Source of the DNA: Acanthaster planci
Lineage: Eukaryota; Echinodermata; Asteroidea; Valvatida; Acanthasteridae
DNA length: 64,000 nucleotides
Direction: 5' to 3'
Assembly: GCF_001949145.1 (NCBI RefSeq)
Contig: NW_019091548.1
Location: 122,460-186,459 of the forward strand
Shown: positions 1-11,822 of the stretch, piece after piece
Layout of the letters: every line of letters begins with the position of its first letter
Position numbering within the stretch: the stretch's first letter is position 1
Program-made: the position numbers and the translations under genes
The notes under the pieces: generated by a model
What the model saw: the letters and a program-made list of their open reading frames with translations, nothing else
Databases searched by the model: none
What the model was told of the DNA's origin: nothing

Positions 1-205
1 CCAAGTTAGGATTGGCAGGCCCTTGGGTCACAGTGTTTTATTATACTTTTGTCATTCCGGGCCGACTTGGTTGGGGTTATGTCTTGTTTTTGTTTTTTTT
101 TTCCTTTTAACTCATCTTACTTCTTTTATCACTTGTTTTTGCTGTCATTGTCTTGTTGAAGGCCAAATAAATAATAATAATAAATAATAAAAATATAATA
201 ATGCT
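1..205 (+). repeat. Possible 3' end of a non-LTR retroelement with an A/T-rich tail
   Basis: The segment ends in an irregular run of AATAAT/AAATAA units at about 165-205, the kind of tail left by CR1- or RTE-like LINEs. Just before it is TTGAAGGCCAAATAA, and a T-rich tract lies at 85-120. No protein remnant was recognised, so only the tail supports the call. It could equally be a simple repeat. Confidence 0.3.
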
Positions 206-870
206 TCTCTCAGTCCTTGGATTTTGTCTACATGTAACGTAGTCACGTTTTGTTTCCATTTTGCCTCCCTTCATATTTTAGTAGTAGCATTCTTTTAATA
301 TGTCATTATACTTGTGTCATTTATCCGCCAAGTAAACAATATTTACAATGATAATATGGACCCAGACCTTCTAGTAGTACAATTTAGCCAACATGGCTGG
401 CACCTGCAAAATGTACATGTACACAAAATGTACATGTAATTTTTGGAATATTGGCTACCAGTATGTGGAGTACTGTATAAGCCCCAAGAAGCAAAAATCT
501 GCAAATTAAGATTTTAAGTTGTCATATAAGCCAAACCGGGGAAAAAGCTGCACCGCAGTGCTGACTACTGTACCGGTATGTCTAACCACGTACATGTGTA
601 TGTATGTCACTGCACGCGCTGCACTGCTGAAGTGCTATTGGTCATGTTGGTAGTACCAGTACATGTACCGGGTACATATAGAGTATTACTTGTCGCACTT
701 TGACATGTTTGCTGTTCACATGACTTTCTTCATATAGTGCTGCCCAACCTCTTTTTGGAAACACTTCAAATCCACTTTGTTAAATATTGGTACATTGTAC
801 ATGTACTATTCTCTTCATGATAAAGGCTTTTGAACCTTTGTGATCAATTTCATTGATAAAATTAAGTCAT
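206..870. other. Non-coding stretch, no gene seen
   Basis: AT-rich sequence with several TACATGTA palindromes and stops in all frames. It probably belongs to the first intron of the KAT8-like gene, by inference from the exon at 12.1-12.3 kb. Confidence 0.4.
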
Positions 871-1268
871 GTAGTCAAGTACTTTTCGAGTACCAAGTTT
901 TCTACCAAATATTTAACTACATGTAGTTAGCAGGGAACAAAGCTGAAGTACATCAGCATTTGATGGTACATGCATAAAGGTAAGGTTACAAAGCAACATA
1001 ATGACTTCAGACCGTCACTGTTTGATTAAAATTAACTTTTTAGGACAAAAGTACTCGGAAAGTACTTGGCCGAGTACTTTCTGAGTACTTTTCTCCTTAA
1101 AACTTAAATTTTACACAACTGGGAGTGTCTGAAGTCTAACATTTATTTGTAATCTTACATGTACCTTTGCACATTTACCATCAAATGCCTGTGCACTCTG
1201 GCTTTATTTCCTCTTCCCCAGTTCAGTATTTTGCAGAGAACGTTGGTACTCGGAAAGTATTCGACCAC
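871..1268. mobile_element. Palindromic MITE-like element (about 400 bp)
   Basis: The two halves are reverse complements with scattered mismatches. The left tip GTAGTCAAGTACTTTTCGAG (871) matches the complement of the right tip ending at 1268. GCATTTGATGGTA on the left matches the complement of TACCATCAAATGC at about 1178-1190. The centre (about 1047-1092) is a tight hairpin made of AGTACT-containing 20-base arms. It has no coding capacity. This is the structure of a hairpin MITE. The superfamily is unknown because no clear target-site duplication was seen. Confidence 0.7.
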
Positions 1269-2220
1269 AACACTGATAAAATTCCAGCAATCATTATTAC
1301 CTCCACTCGCATGCCAAACTAAACAATGTTAAAAAAACAATTTTGCAATGTTGATAAATTCTAGGAAATCATTATTAAATCGTATTGAAATCTGTGCAAA
1401 GCCTTCAGCCCTTCCCAGTGCCCTGTTCAAGCAAACGCTCTTCATTGCAGTGGTTGCCGTTTCTATACTGGTACATGTACATTCGGAGGACTGGGACAGG
1501 AACCAGTCTTCATGTCAACAGACATGCGCCACAGTATGCAGCTCAGATGAACGTCCAAAAACCATCAAGCATGCATGTTAATGAGATATTATTTATAGCG
1601 TTTAATACAAACCCATAAAAATTGGCAGTTCCACACTACTGCCACTTCCGTTGCCAGTAACCCAACTCCAATACACTGACATGCTGCAACATGTACAAAA
1701 CATATGGCCACACAGAGTTTCCGGTTGGCCTTATATGTTGGCACGGCTTTTCGGTGCCAAGTCAATTTGGCCGAATTCGATCAGTAAAATTCAGATTTAA
1801 TTTTTGGAAATGTGATTGGGCAAATTCCTTCGAAAACAACATCATTAGAAAGAGCTTGTTTCCGGCTATTTTTGGCTTCAGTTGCATTGAAGATCAACAA
1901 CATCTTCATGCCACAACTATCGAAGAAGTCACTAAAACTATCGGGTATCACACAGCTTTATTGAATTTTCATGCAACAATGTACTGTATATGGGTTCATT
2001 ACAACTTTGGCTATGTATTTAATGTGTTTTGGGGGCTTTTTTCACAACCGTTTCTTCCAAAAATGCATTTTCCAAGAGCATGTTTGCAACTGCTCTCGCT
2101 GTTCGGTCTCAATGACCACGCACAATATAGCCCCACTTGTATGTACAACGCACGTTCACGAAGACTGGACATGTTGGCCATACACACGTGTGCATGCGTG
2201 CGCTTATACCGGTACATGTA
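1269..2220. other. Non-coding stretch, no gene recognised
   Basis: The longest open frame (1691-2320, 209 codons) has an amino-acid composition typical of translated AT-rich non-coding DNA. It resembles no known family and overlaps a repeat at its end. Nothing else was recognised. Confidence 0.4.
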
Positions 2221-2222
2221 CA

Positions 2223-2530
2223 TGGGGCCTAGTGGGGTACCAGAACAAAGGGAAGTACCCCACAAGGCCAGTTTTCACCTTGTGGGGTACCAAAACTGGT
2301 ACCCCACAAGAATTTCATGAAACTGACATTTTGAAATAACTCAAAAAGCGGAAATTTTAGATGGGTAAAAATCCGTTGCAAATTGAAGTCTTTTATATAA
2401 GGGACATACGGTTGAAATTTCAACCCAGGAGAGTGAATGTGGCTTAAATTGGAGTAATTTGAAATTTTTTGCGTGTTGTGTGGGAGTTTTGTACATGAGA
2501 ACAAAGGAAATACATGTACCCCACAGGTAT
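2223..2530. repeat. Repeat built on GTGGGGTACC motifs
   Basis: GTGGGGTACC or its complement GGTACCCCAC/GTACCCCAC occurs several times in both orientations between 2230 and 2310, and CATGTACCCCAC recurs at about 2513-2524. AGAACAAAGG precedes the motif at both ends (about 2240 and 2498), giving terminal direct repeats around about 230 bp of AT-rich sequence. It looks like a small non-autonomous element. Confidence 0.45.
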
Positions 2531-5500
2531 ACATGTAGCTGTGTAAGGATGAGTGTGGCTACATGTACATGTATGTCAAAACTTTGTGCTTTCGTAAGTC
2601 TTTGTGTAGGCCAACTTAATAATTACATGGATGTCATTTACATGCATGTACAGTACACTTACATGTTTTGTCATTAACAACCGATGGCTCCTTCATTCAA
2701 GTTTTCTTCATTATACGTTGAATATGAGAAACAAATACATTTCACGTCAAAAAATGTCGCTTGCGATGTGGTATTCTCAGTATTGTTCAGTCTCTCGCCT
2801 TGTTCGAGTGTACACATGGTACATGTACCTTTCTGGTTATGGGGGTTGAATGGGTTACTGTTTGCTTTGAATTATTTCTCTACATAATTCAAATAAACTG
2901 AAACAGAATCTTATACATGATAACTACAAATATTCAATCACCTTTGGCATGTTGATTTTGTTTTCAAATGTTATGATTCTGCTTTGTTTCGTCAGTAAAA
3001 ATGTTTCACCAAACCTGTGATGGAGTGGAATGATCTGCACGTACCGTTGCAAGCCTGCGCTCCACTTTTTTGAGATCTCAGAGAAAAAAACATGTTTGTT
3101 AGATTTAGTTAACAATAGTTTTCTTGGTTTGTTTTTTAAAAAGAAGATTGTGGAATCCTTCCATAAAAATCATATCTGGAGAGGCTTACTCAGCATGACA
3201 AATGAGGATATGTACATACTGTACATGTATTTTGTCACAATTGTTTTGTGCACCATGACCATATTTCCTTTGCAGCAGAAATTTCACAAGTTTTTTTTTA
3301 AATTATACAAATTACACTTTCAATACATGTACATCACTCACTCTTTAAAATTTTGGAGGGTTTTTTCGACTATTTCTCTGAATACAGTACATGTACCTTC
3401 CTTGCTGTTGGACCCCCACCATGCCAACATACTGGTTTTTAAAATTTGTTTAATAGGAGGCTCACCGTAATCAAAAAATGTTCAAGACTAATGCCCAATA
3501 ACTGTGCACCAGTTTCATGAACTGACATGTACGGTACATGTACATGGCATGTTCTTCATAAAATGGACTGAAATGCAACTTCAAAACTTCTAAAAGAGTG
3601 ACTTTGATCATGTAAAATACAAATTAGCAACTCAAATTTATAAAAATGATTATTTGGGAATAATTAGGCATACATGTAATACCGGTACGTATATTTGGGG
3701 GACATTTGGTTGGCTACCAGTGCAAATCAGTTGAATTCATTTAAAGTTTTACGTCAAAGTGTTTGCAGCAGTGGACTTGATTTCAAAACTTCTCTCAACA
3801 AGGACAATTCAGTACATTTTTCAACTGATATTTCTAAAGCACCGAAGAAATAACTTTTTATAAAAAAGCACAAAAAAGAGCACAAATTTGACAGAAGACA
3901 ATAAGAAAAGTTTGGTTCTCTTCATTCTCTTCCCATTAATAATCACGTCTTACATGTATACCTTTCAACCACCAAAATTCTCTTTAAGTTTGGCTGCATC
4001 AAGAATGTATGAGTACAATATATTCATTGCTGACATCATATTTGACGGAATTTTGATGACGTTCGAGAATTTTGACAAAAAATACATGACGTTCAAGAAT
4101 GCCAAAAACGCGGTCAAATGTGATCGGTCCAGTCGTAAAATGATGGTTTGGGGTGCTTTTTTGCACTCTTTTTTAAAGCTTGTGTTGTACATGTACATTG
4201 ATTTTGATTTTACTTGCTGTTTTTTTTTGCAGTCGATTTTTTACGTTCATGACAGAATTGAATGGCGTTCGAAACTGCCAACTTCGGGACCCAATTAATT
4301 GTGAAAGGTATTTTTTAATTTCATGATAATGGTTTTAATGCATGTATATAATATCATCACTTTTCACCACATATTTATCTAAATCTGTGTAAAATAACCG
4401 GTCCTTGGTAACTCCTTGGTAAATTTTATTGGCTAGGATCTCAACAGGTTGTTCACATCCATCAAAAATGCTCACGTTCAAGACTTTAATTAATAAACTC
4501 CAATTAAGTTGAAAGATGGACACAGTCATCATTGTTCCAGATACATGTACCTGTATCAACCATGACTTCCCTCATTACATGTGCATCAGACATTTGGAAT
4601 TAATTTACTGCTGTTCTCTTCAGGAAAAATAAACCCCCAAAAGTTGAACACTATCTAATGGTCCATATTTTGAGGAACCTGCCACATGTACCGGTACTTC
4701 TGTTTTAAAGCTAGATCACTCAGTTTTTGGAATAGATGCATTTGACAAAGTGGATGAAGTGATATTTGCAGATGATTAATTGGATGGCATGTTCATAGTT
4801 CATACATACATGTGTATTGACTGATGTTATCCAACTTTTTTCAATCAGTCTGATCGCTGATCGGGTTTAGGAAAGATTACATATATGTACATCAAAATTT
4901 TTGTAAGAAAATGATGAATACGGTTTTGAATTGAAAGTAAGGAAATTGCTTAATGCAAATGAGATATTATTGAGACTAATTTGTATTTTGAGCAAGTAAT
5001 CAGCCATTACACACCATTTACATATCTAATTTTCAATATTTTACGATAAAAATTGAAACTTTTCCTTAATATATGCATAGTTTTACATAATTAAATGATA
5101 ATTATGCAATATTTTATGATTATTATGCAAATGAGGTAATAACACATGTAAGACTTGAGACAATATCCAAAATTTATTGGGCTGTGACTAATCACTACAT
5201 GTACCAATTTCTGTCCATGAAAGATAGCGAACACCAAAGTTACCGTCACAGTTATTGCTCCAGATATTGTATTCTTGGTGCCCATCTTAAAACAAAGAAA
5301 ACTACTACATGTATATGACGTTTGACCCTTTGGCTAAATTTTACCCTGATTGTTGTCATTCAAACGACTATAACTTGGCAATGCAATGTCCGATTTGGAA
5401 ATTTCAAATTGCATTTTGTTGCATAGAATCTACTGGTACCCTTTTATATTAGATCACTACGAATAAAGTTGATGCTTCTGTTAAATTTGGTGTGAACTGC

Positions 5501-5672
5501 CTAATAAAAAGTCATGGGGCTTCAAGTCACACTTCTTCTGCTTCTGCTGGCTACTGTACAATCGCCAAAATTCTGGCTGTCCCGTACAGATACTGATATA
5601 ATGATTACACTGATTATAATGATTACATGTATTCTTCAAGAAGTAGCAACCACCATGCCCGCACACATAAAC
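2531..5672. other. Non-coding AT-rich stretch
   Basis: No conserved coding segment was recognised on either strand. Short open frames (for example 3030-3470 and 3888-4298) have low-complexity translations and no family resemblance. TACATGTA/ACATGTAC palindromes are scattered throughout. It is probably intronic. Confidence 0.4.
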
Positions 5673-6482
5673 CTAGCCCCAGATTGGAGGCCACTCTACT
5701 GGACTCCCTCCGTATTCTTAGCCCCACAACGGTCCATCCAAAAAGTGGAGACCCCACGGAAATGTTTTCTATGAAATCTCTTTTGTGCGTATGAATCACC
5801 CATCAAACCACTGATGTATTACTTTGGACAATTTCCAGTTTGTACCGGGTAGACGTCTGTGAAATTTTGGTTTCAACTTGGGCCTTTCGTTTACTGCAGC
5901 GATTAACCAATCGTTGACGATGCCAAACACAGTCAGGGTCTCATTATGTTTGGTCCTGGAACCAGGCAGTGTTATTACGTAGATCCCCAGAGCATGACAT
6001 TGCCAATGAACATTGATGAATGATGAAATGAAATACACAAGATAGCGTGGCGTGCACACCGTTTGCTCATCTAATCCCCATTCCGCACAATGACAACGCA
6101 CACCCATGAAAATGCCCCACGGCTGTTGTTTTCGACACATTCATTGCATTCACGCATACACATGGCTTCATTACAAGTGATAGAAAGTCGCTGATAAAAC
6201 AGCAGTAGGATCACTGTCTTCAACGCTGTCTGGTTCCCAGACCCTGACTGTGGTTGGCATCGGTCAACGATTGGGAGTTATTCACTGTAGTAAATGAATG
6301 GACCAAATTGAAACCTAATTTCACGGACTTCTACAAACTGGAAATTGGTGGTTTGATGGGGTGAGTGACCCATACAGGCAGAAGGGATTTCATAGAAGGC
6401 ATTTTCGCAGAGTCTTGGATTGACTGTTGTGGGCCAAGGATACGGAAGGAGTCCAGTAGACTGGCCCCTAGTCTGGGGCTAA
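5673..6482. mobile_element. Foldback/MITE-like element with about 280-bp inverted arms
   Basis: The left arm (5673-5977) and right arm (6219-6482) are inverted copies around a loop of about 240 bp. Matching landmarks are TACTGGACTCC on the left against GGAGTCCAGTA on the right, TTCTATGAAATC against GATTTCATAGAA, CCAGTTTGTA against TACAAACTGG, and CAGTCAGGGTCT against AGACCCTGACTG. There is no transposase. It is likely a non-autonomous DNA element. Confidence 0.72.
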
Positions 6483-6499
6483 CATAAACCCACCCAAGA

Positions 6500-6640
6500 C
6501 TAGGCCTAAGTCCACTTGTCTCAACAGACGACTTGTCTTTACAGACGGTTGAATTGTCCCATGGAGTCGACTTGGAAAACAGTCGAGTGTCGAGCTCATC
6601 ATGGAGACTGTCAGGCCTAACAATGCTTCAACATGTTGAA
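6500..6640. repeat. Degenerate copy of the GTCGAGTTGTC-type array
   Basis: Phrases such as CTTGTCTCAACAGACGACTT and GAATTGTCCCATGGAGTCGA echo the arrays at 10.15-10.30 and 10.98-11.13 kb. This looks like an eroded copy of the same satellite-like unit, placed next to two inverted-repeat elements. Confidence 0.45.
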
Positions 6641-6712
6641 GTTGAAATTGCACATGTTGAATGAATGCTGACTGACTAATACGAACATGACTATAAAATG
6701 TTAAACGTAGCA

Positions 6713-6865
6713 TAGGTTGGACGTTGTCTTCATTACACTATGACTGACATCCGGGGTAAAAAAGTCCTCAACCTTTTTTCTCACCTTTTTACTTGGTGAA
6801 GACAGCTCAAATGTCGTTCACAAGTGCCTTGTATGCTGTGTTGATATTACTACATGTAAATATGC
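6713..6865. repeat. Left arm of a 5.3-kb outer inverted repeat
   Basis: This segment is the diverged reverse complement of 11823-12008. GGTTGGACGTTGTCTTC pairs with GACGTCCAACC at the right. GTTCACAAGTGCCTTGT pairs with ACGAGGCACTTGTGAAT. TCACCTTTTTACTTGGTGAA pairs with TTCGCCAGGTAAAAATGTGA. The pair encloses the inverted-repeat elements at 7.7-9.9 and 10.0-11.8 kb. Confidence 0.6.
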
Positions 6866-7707
6866 CCACAGACAATGTATTTTGCAGAATATTCTGCAAA
6901 ACTCCAGGCTTACCGTCGCGATTCGTGAATGACCTAAGTTCATCTGGTAGTACGCATTTTTGCATGCACGAAATGGCCTCTAAGCTCAGCCCACCTTTTG
7001 TCAGTTGTGTTGTCTGGAGCTACATGTACATGTAGGTCTGGGCCTTTGCTCCATTGGAAATGCGTGGAGAGGCGCAGACAACAGACGTAGCCTTATCTTT
7101 AGAAGCCCATTCAGTCATGGCCTTACATGTATCTGCGACTTCTTCATGTCCATGGCTTTCCACGCATACGTAAGGGGCAGTCGGTTACTATACATTTTAC
7201 ACATGTGCGAGTACGCGTGCTAGACAAACGCACATGTACATGCATGACATGTAGATCTATTACAAGGAGTAATTGCATAATACCCCGCCACGCAAAATTA
7301 CCCCCTAAAAATCCAATGGCTAAGTAGTCGAGTGGAGGTTGTTCAACTTCCAGGTTATCTTTGCTGCATCAAGGTACATGTACGTATTGTGTACAGTATT
7401 GAAGTCATTTTTGAGAACGAAACACTCATTTGAATTACATACAACTCACCAGGGAAGAATAAAATGTTTCTATATACGAAGTGGGCCTTGTGCTGTCCTG
7501 CAACGGGAAGTGAATAGGGAAGGTGGAAGAATTTTGTACAGTCCAATGTGGGTCCTAGGGAGTGGCTACATGGATACGGGGATACAAAGTGGGCCTTGTT
7601 GAAATGTGACTCCGTATCTGCATATCCGCAGCTATGAGGTGGGTAAGGTGAGTGGCAGGGTATTCTGCAATCGTGCAAAATTTCCTGCAAAATATGTTGT
7701 CCGCGGA

Positions 7708-9930
7708 CGTAGGCCTAGCCCCACACGTAGGTCTGTGGTGGCTCTCTTTTACAATCTGTCTCTTATCTGTCGCCACCACAGCCCTACTTCAAGGCATGTC
7801 TTAAATGCCTGAAATCCAAACTGCAGGATTTTCACAAACTTTAAATCCAAGTATCTTCCGAATTGAGAATGACTCGACAATTTTACTTACACTGGCGTGT
7901 TCCTAAGAGTTTGGACTTTTATATGAGCACCCTAAAGCTTTCCCAAACCGTACATTTTGTGATGTATGGGGCCTTGAAAACTGGGCCTGTGATATTTATA
8001 TGCTGACCATGGGCGGCGCCATTTTGAAAATGAAAGGAGCGCTTCTTGTGCTGGAAGTCAAGGCAACCAACAGGTGCCGTAGATGTATAATTCATATCAT
8101 CACAGTATTGCTTAGTCACAAGTTGCGCACGCACTTTGCTTATGTACAGCATGCCCAAAGCACATGTATGTTTCACCCCCATTCAATGTGTGGAAATTAA
8201 CAACTTTGACCATACGGAAATGTCCTCAGCAACTTGCCAATCCTCTCTTGAGCCTTCTCATTTTTAAGACTTTGCACAAATGTAACAAACAATCACATTA
8301 AAATTCTTTGTATGTGCTCTAACAGGGTTAAACCCAAAAAAATACTACAGAATGATGACAAGAAATGCTACATAAATATCAAATTTACCCTTAAAGTGGT
8401 TGCTAAGATGATGAATTATTTCCATTTTCAATCAACCATTTGGTCTTTTTTTTTCCACTAATTTCTCAATTTTAGAAGTTTTCCCAGAACAGTGAGACAC
8501 TGCATACACGTACGACAGGCCAGAATCTCAACTACACAATACAATCAGTTCTATGTACTGTACATGTACATGTAGCTAGATGTTTTGTTCAACTTTCATG
8601 AGTTATATTTGATACTTCTGCACAAGGCGATCTATACGTGTTTTACGTGCACAAAAACCGATCCAGCCAGGTACCATGCACAGTACACTGCGACTTGTTA
8701 CCGCGGTGTACACGTGCATGGAAATTCTTGACCGTTGGAGCCCGTGTACATGTTCATGTGGTTCACATGTGTATAGTACAAGTAAAACTGGGATATATAC
8801 CGTAAATTTCAGCATTTTCCTTGCAATTTTGTAAGGACAGATAGACCTCGCTTTCAATAATGAACTTCCATGTTAACTTACTGTACTTTTGAGTTCATCT
8901 TTTGTTTCCGAGTCACTGAATTCTTGCACTCGCAAAGCCGTAAGATTATGCGGGATGAACGGAATCGGTGCTGAGTTAGGTTGATATGCAAATGCATCCG
9001 GTGGGGAAGAAAAAAACAATCTAGCACAAAACCGTCAGCAAGTCTAAAACCTCCACATCTTTCTCCACCACAGCCCATTTTTGAAAACTTAAGGAAAATT
9101 TCGAATTCTTTGTTTCGCGTCTTCAAAAATCGCATCAAAACGTAAACAAACTACTACTTACAAAAAGAGCTTTTCACAAAAATCACTAGTTTTTACCACT
9201 CTGGAACTATTTTCAATTTAATTTTCACAAAACACATTCGGAAAAAGCCTTAACTTACCATGAAAATATTTTGGGCAGGAATTTTTTTTTCCAAAAAGTG
9301 AAAATAAGACGTTAATTTCATGAAATGAAGCAGCTGTTTACCTGGCACGAATTCCCATGGCCCTCATTACGCATGCAAATGACCCTAAAAACAGGACATG
9401 TGCAGTTAATAATTTCCCTCCGAAACATACGTGCATGACGTGAGCACGTGTGTGGAGCATAATACAGTGACATGCATACAGTATTAATGTTATTCAAATT
9501 TAATTTCACCAGTTCCTTAACAGGGAACCAGTTTTGTATGATACAACCTATACCAGAGCACCTGTCGGGTGCTTTCAAATCCGACGCAAGAAGCGCTGCT
9601 TTCGTTTTTTAAAATGGCGCCGCCCATGGTCAGCATTCAAGGCCCACTTTTCAAGACGCCATACATCAGAAAATATACGTTTTGCGAAAGCTTTAGGGTG
9701 CTCATATAAAAGTCCAAACTCTGAGGAATACGCCGGTGTCAGTAAAATTATCGAGTCATTCTCATTTCGGAAGGTAGGCCTAGGCCTATTAGGATTTAAA
9801 GTTTGTGACAATCCTGCAGTTTGGATTTTGAAGTAGGCTAGGCCTAGGGCTGTGGTGGCAACAGAAAAGAGACAGATTGTGAAAGAAAGCCAGCACAGCC
9901 CTACATGTGCCACTAGCGTAGGCCTAGCTA
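7708..9930. mobile_element. 2.2-kb element with about 380-bp terminal inverted repeats
   Basis: The left arm (7708-8089) and right arm (9551-9930) are inverted copies. Shared landmarks are ACAATCTGTCTCTT, CACCACAGCCCTA, ATCCAAACTGCAGGATT, ATATGAGCACCCTAAAGC and GCTGACCATGGGCGGCGCCA, each present in complement in the right arm. Tips contain GTAGGCCTAGC. The interior (8090-9550) has no recognisable transposase, so this is a non-autonomous or decayed long-TIR element. Confidence 0.72.
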
Positions 9931-11356
9931 GTCCTGTTTAGTAATTTCAACACAGCATTTATGGAATTCGGGACAGGCCTAGGCGCCTACATAGTAACGG
10001 GTCAACTCGTACCCGAGTCAACTCGTACCCCAAATTTACACCCAAGTTAAGTCATACCCGAGTCAAGCCGTACAAAGCTTAATTCGTACCTGAGTCAAGT
10101 CGTACCCAAGTTAAATTGTACCCTATGAATTTCCACACTGAATGTGCGGTGCGGGGTTCGGTCAACTTGACCGTTTGCCAACTCGACTTCGAACAACTCG
10201 ACCGTTGAGACAACTCGACCGTCCGTGCGTGAAAGGGAGAGACAAGTCGACCGTTGAGACAAGTCGTCCATTGAGACAAGTCGTCCGTTGTCTCGGGTGA
10301 TATATGTCACTCACTGCGAGTGATCCCAAATCCTTTTTTTCACACTCAACAGTCATATAAACTCTTTCTTCTAATGTCTGTTTAATCAAAATGACTATCA
10401 AAGTTGCGTTTTATTAAAACTGGCCAAAAACTGAACGCATACTGTTTCCTAGTTTTGGATCACGCATTAAGTGCATGCACAATATACTTTGCGAACTCAG
10501 CTCGCTATACGGACGTTGCAGAAATGTATGTGACGTAATGGGTTCGTCACCTGTGTGGCACGAAGTAGTTATCGTTGATGACTTGCGCTGTGCAGCTGAA
10601 AAAGTTGAGTCGAAATTTACACAAGATCCAATTTTTTTTAATTCATTGGAATTCTCATTTATGAACCAAGTTTACTAAATTGAGGAATTTTTCATTAGAA
10701 AATATATATAAGGTTTTTACAATTGTTCTGGCTGAAAATAGATTTGCTGCTCGCGTGGTTACTTTTCGGAAACCCCTCCAGAACTGGGAAAAGCGTCACC
10801 ACTCTTGTCGATCCTGTACGTCCGAATTAAAAGTTTAAAATTTGAAACTGAGGTTGGTATCTATATCACATAAGGTGGACGGTGACCACATCTCATTGGA
10901 ATTTGAGGATTTTTGTAGAGCTGCAATCTGACTGAATAATTTTGCGATCTTGGACTAGGATGATGACTGTATTATGTGAAGAAATTTCACTGGTCGAGTT
11001 GTCTCTCTGTCAAAGTCGAATTGTCCCAACGGACGACTTGGCAAACGCCCCAGTTGTCTCAATGGTCGAGTTGTCTCAACAGTCGAGTTGTCCGAAGTCG
11101 AGTTGGCAAACGGTCGAGTTGTCCGACATCCCTGTGGTGCAACTCCTTCACACCGAGGCATCGCTGGTACACCTGCAGATGAGGTTGGTAAAGGAGTCCA
11201 AGCTTCACCAGTACCAGCAAAAGTGATTCAAGACAATGCAGGCGAAGCTTTTCAAGATCTGGCAGCAGTACCAGGTTGGGGAACTGACGACGTCGGAGCT
11301 TCTTTCTACCTGCAAGCACCTGAATGGTCCTGCACTGTGGGACAACCAAACCAAAC

Positions 11357-11372
11357 AGCCCTTTTCAGGGCA
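11357..11372 (+). promoter_or_regulatory. Histone-type 3' stem-loop, copy 1 (imperfect)
   Basis: AGCCCTTTTCAGGGCA forms a five-base-pair stem with the canonical TTTC loop, but the outermost pair is A-A. The upstream context ACCAAAC and downstream AACC resemble the flanks bound by SLBP (stem-loop binding protein) in replication-dependent histone mRNAs. It lies 34 bases before a better copy and shares its flanks, so the two look like a local tandem duplication. Confidence 0.6.
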
Positions 11373-11390
11373 ACCGCTATCAAACCAAAC

Positions 11391-11406
11391 GGCCCTTTTC
11401 AGGGCC
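11391..11406 (+). promoter_or_regulatory. Histone-type 3' stem-loop, copy 2 (canonical)
   Basis: GGCCCTTTTCAGGGCC is a perfect six-base-pair stem with a TTTC loop. It is preceded by CCAAAC and followed by ACCACA, the arrangement of metazoan replication-dependent histone 3' ends. A purine-rich CAAAAAGAGA follows about 12 bases downstream, where the U7-pairing histone downstream element is expected. No histone coding sequence was recognised upstream (10.9-11.35 kb), so this may be a captured histone 3' end or an orphan. Confidence 0.72.
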
Positions 11407-11822
11407 ACCACATTTTCCAAAAAGAGATACATGTATGCTTTACCTGCAAAGAATAAAAAATAAATGATTTGTATATTTTTTTTTTAAGTTTAATAGAGTA
11501 TTTAAAAATTATTTGAAATATATTTTTAAAAATTTTCTCGTGATAGAAATCTCTAACTCGTTACCATTGTTTTCACCGGCAATCGCAGGGTATGTTCGTG
11601 CTGCCTTATATTCTGAAACTAATTCTGAGAAAAAAATATTTGTTGAAATCCCATCACTTGTACTGACTAATGAAAGGGGTACGAGTTTACTTGGGTACGA
11701 GTTAACTTGGATACAACTTGACCCGGGTACGAGTTAACCAGGGTAGATGACTTGGGTACGAGATGACTCGGGTACGAGATGACCCAAAATCGTCTACATT
11801 ATAGGCCTAGTACCTGTAGGCC

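Larger units (their letters stand above)
9999..11789. mobile_element. Foldback-like element with nested inverted tandem arrays
   Basis: The outer left array (9999-10130) repeats ACTCGTACCCGAGTCA-like units. The outer right array (about 11676-11789) carries the complement, GGGTACGAGTTAACTTGG-like units. Inside these lies a second inverted pair: CAACTCGACCGTTGAGACAA units at about 10155-10290 and GTCGAGTTGTCTCAACAG units at about 10990-11130. Such inverted short-unit arrays are typical of foldback elements. The right half also holds two histone-type stem-loops. No transposase or complete gene was recognised inside. Confidence 0.62.

Noticed and set aside
1691-2320. 209-codon open frame on the plus strand
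   Set aside because: No family resemblance, composition of translated AT-rich DNA, and it runs into the GTGGGGTACC repeat. No splice or start context supports it.
11088-11456. 122-codon plus-strand frame around the histone stem-loops as a histone gene
   Set aside because: The translation shows no histone-fold or H1 motif and reads straight through both stem-loops, so it is not a histone coding sequence.
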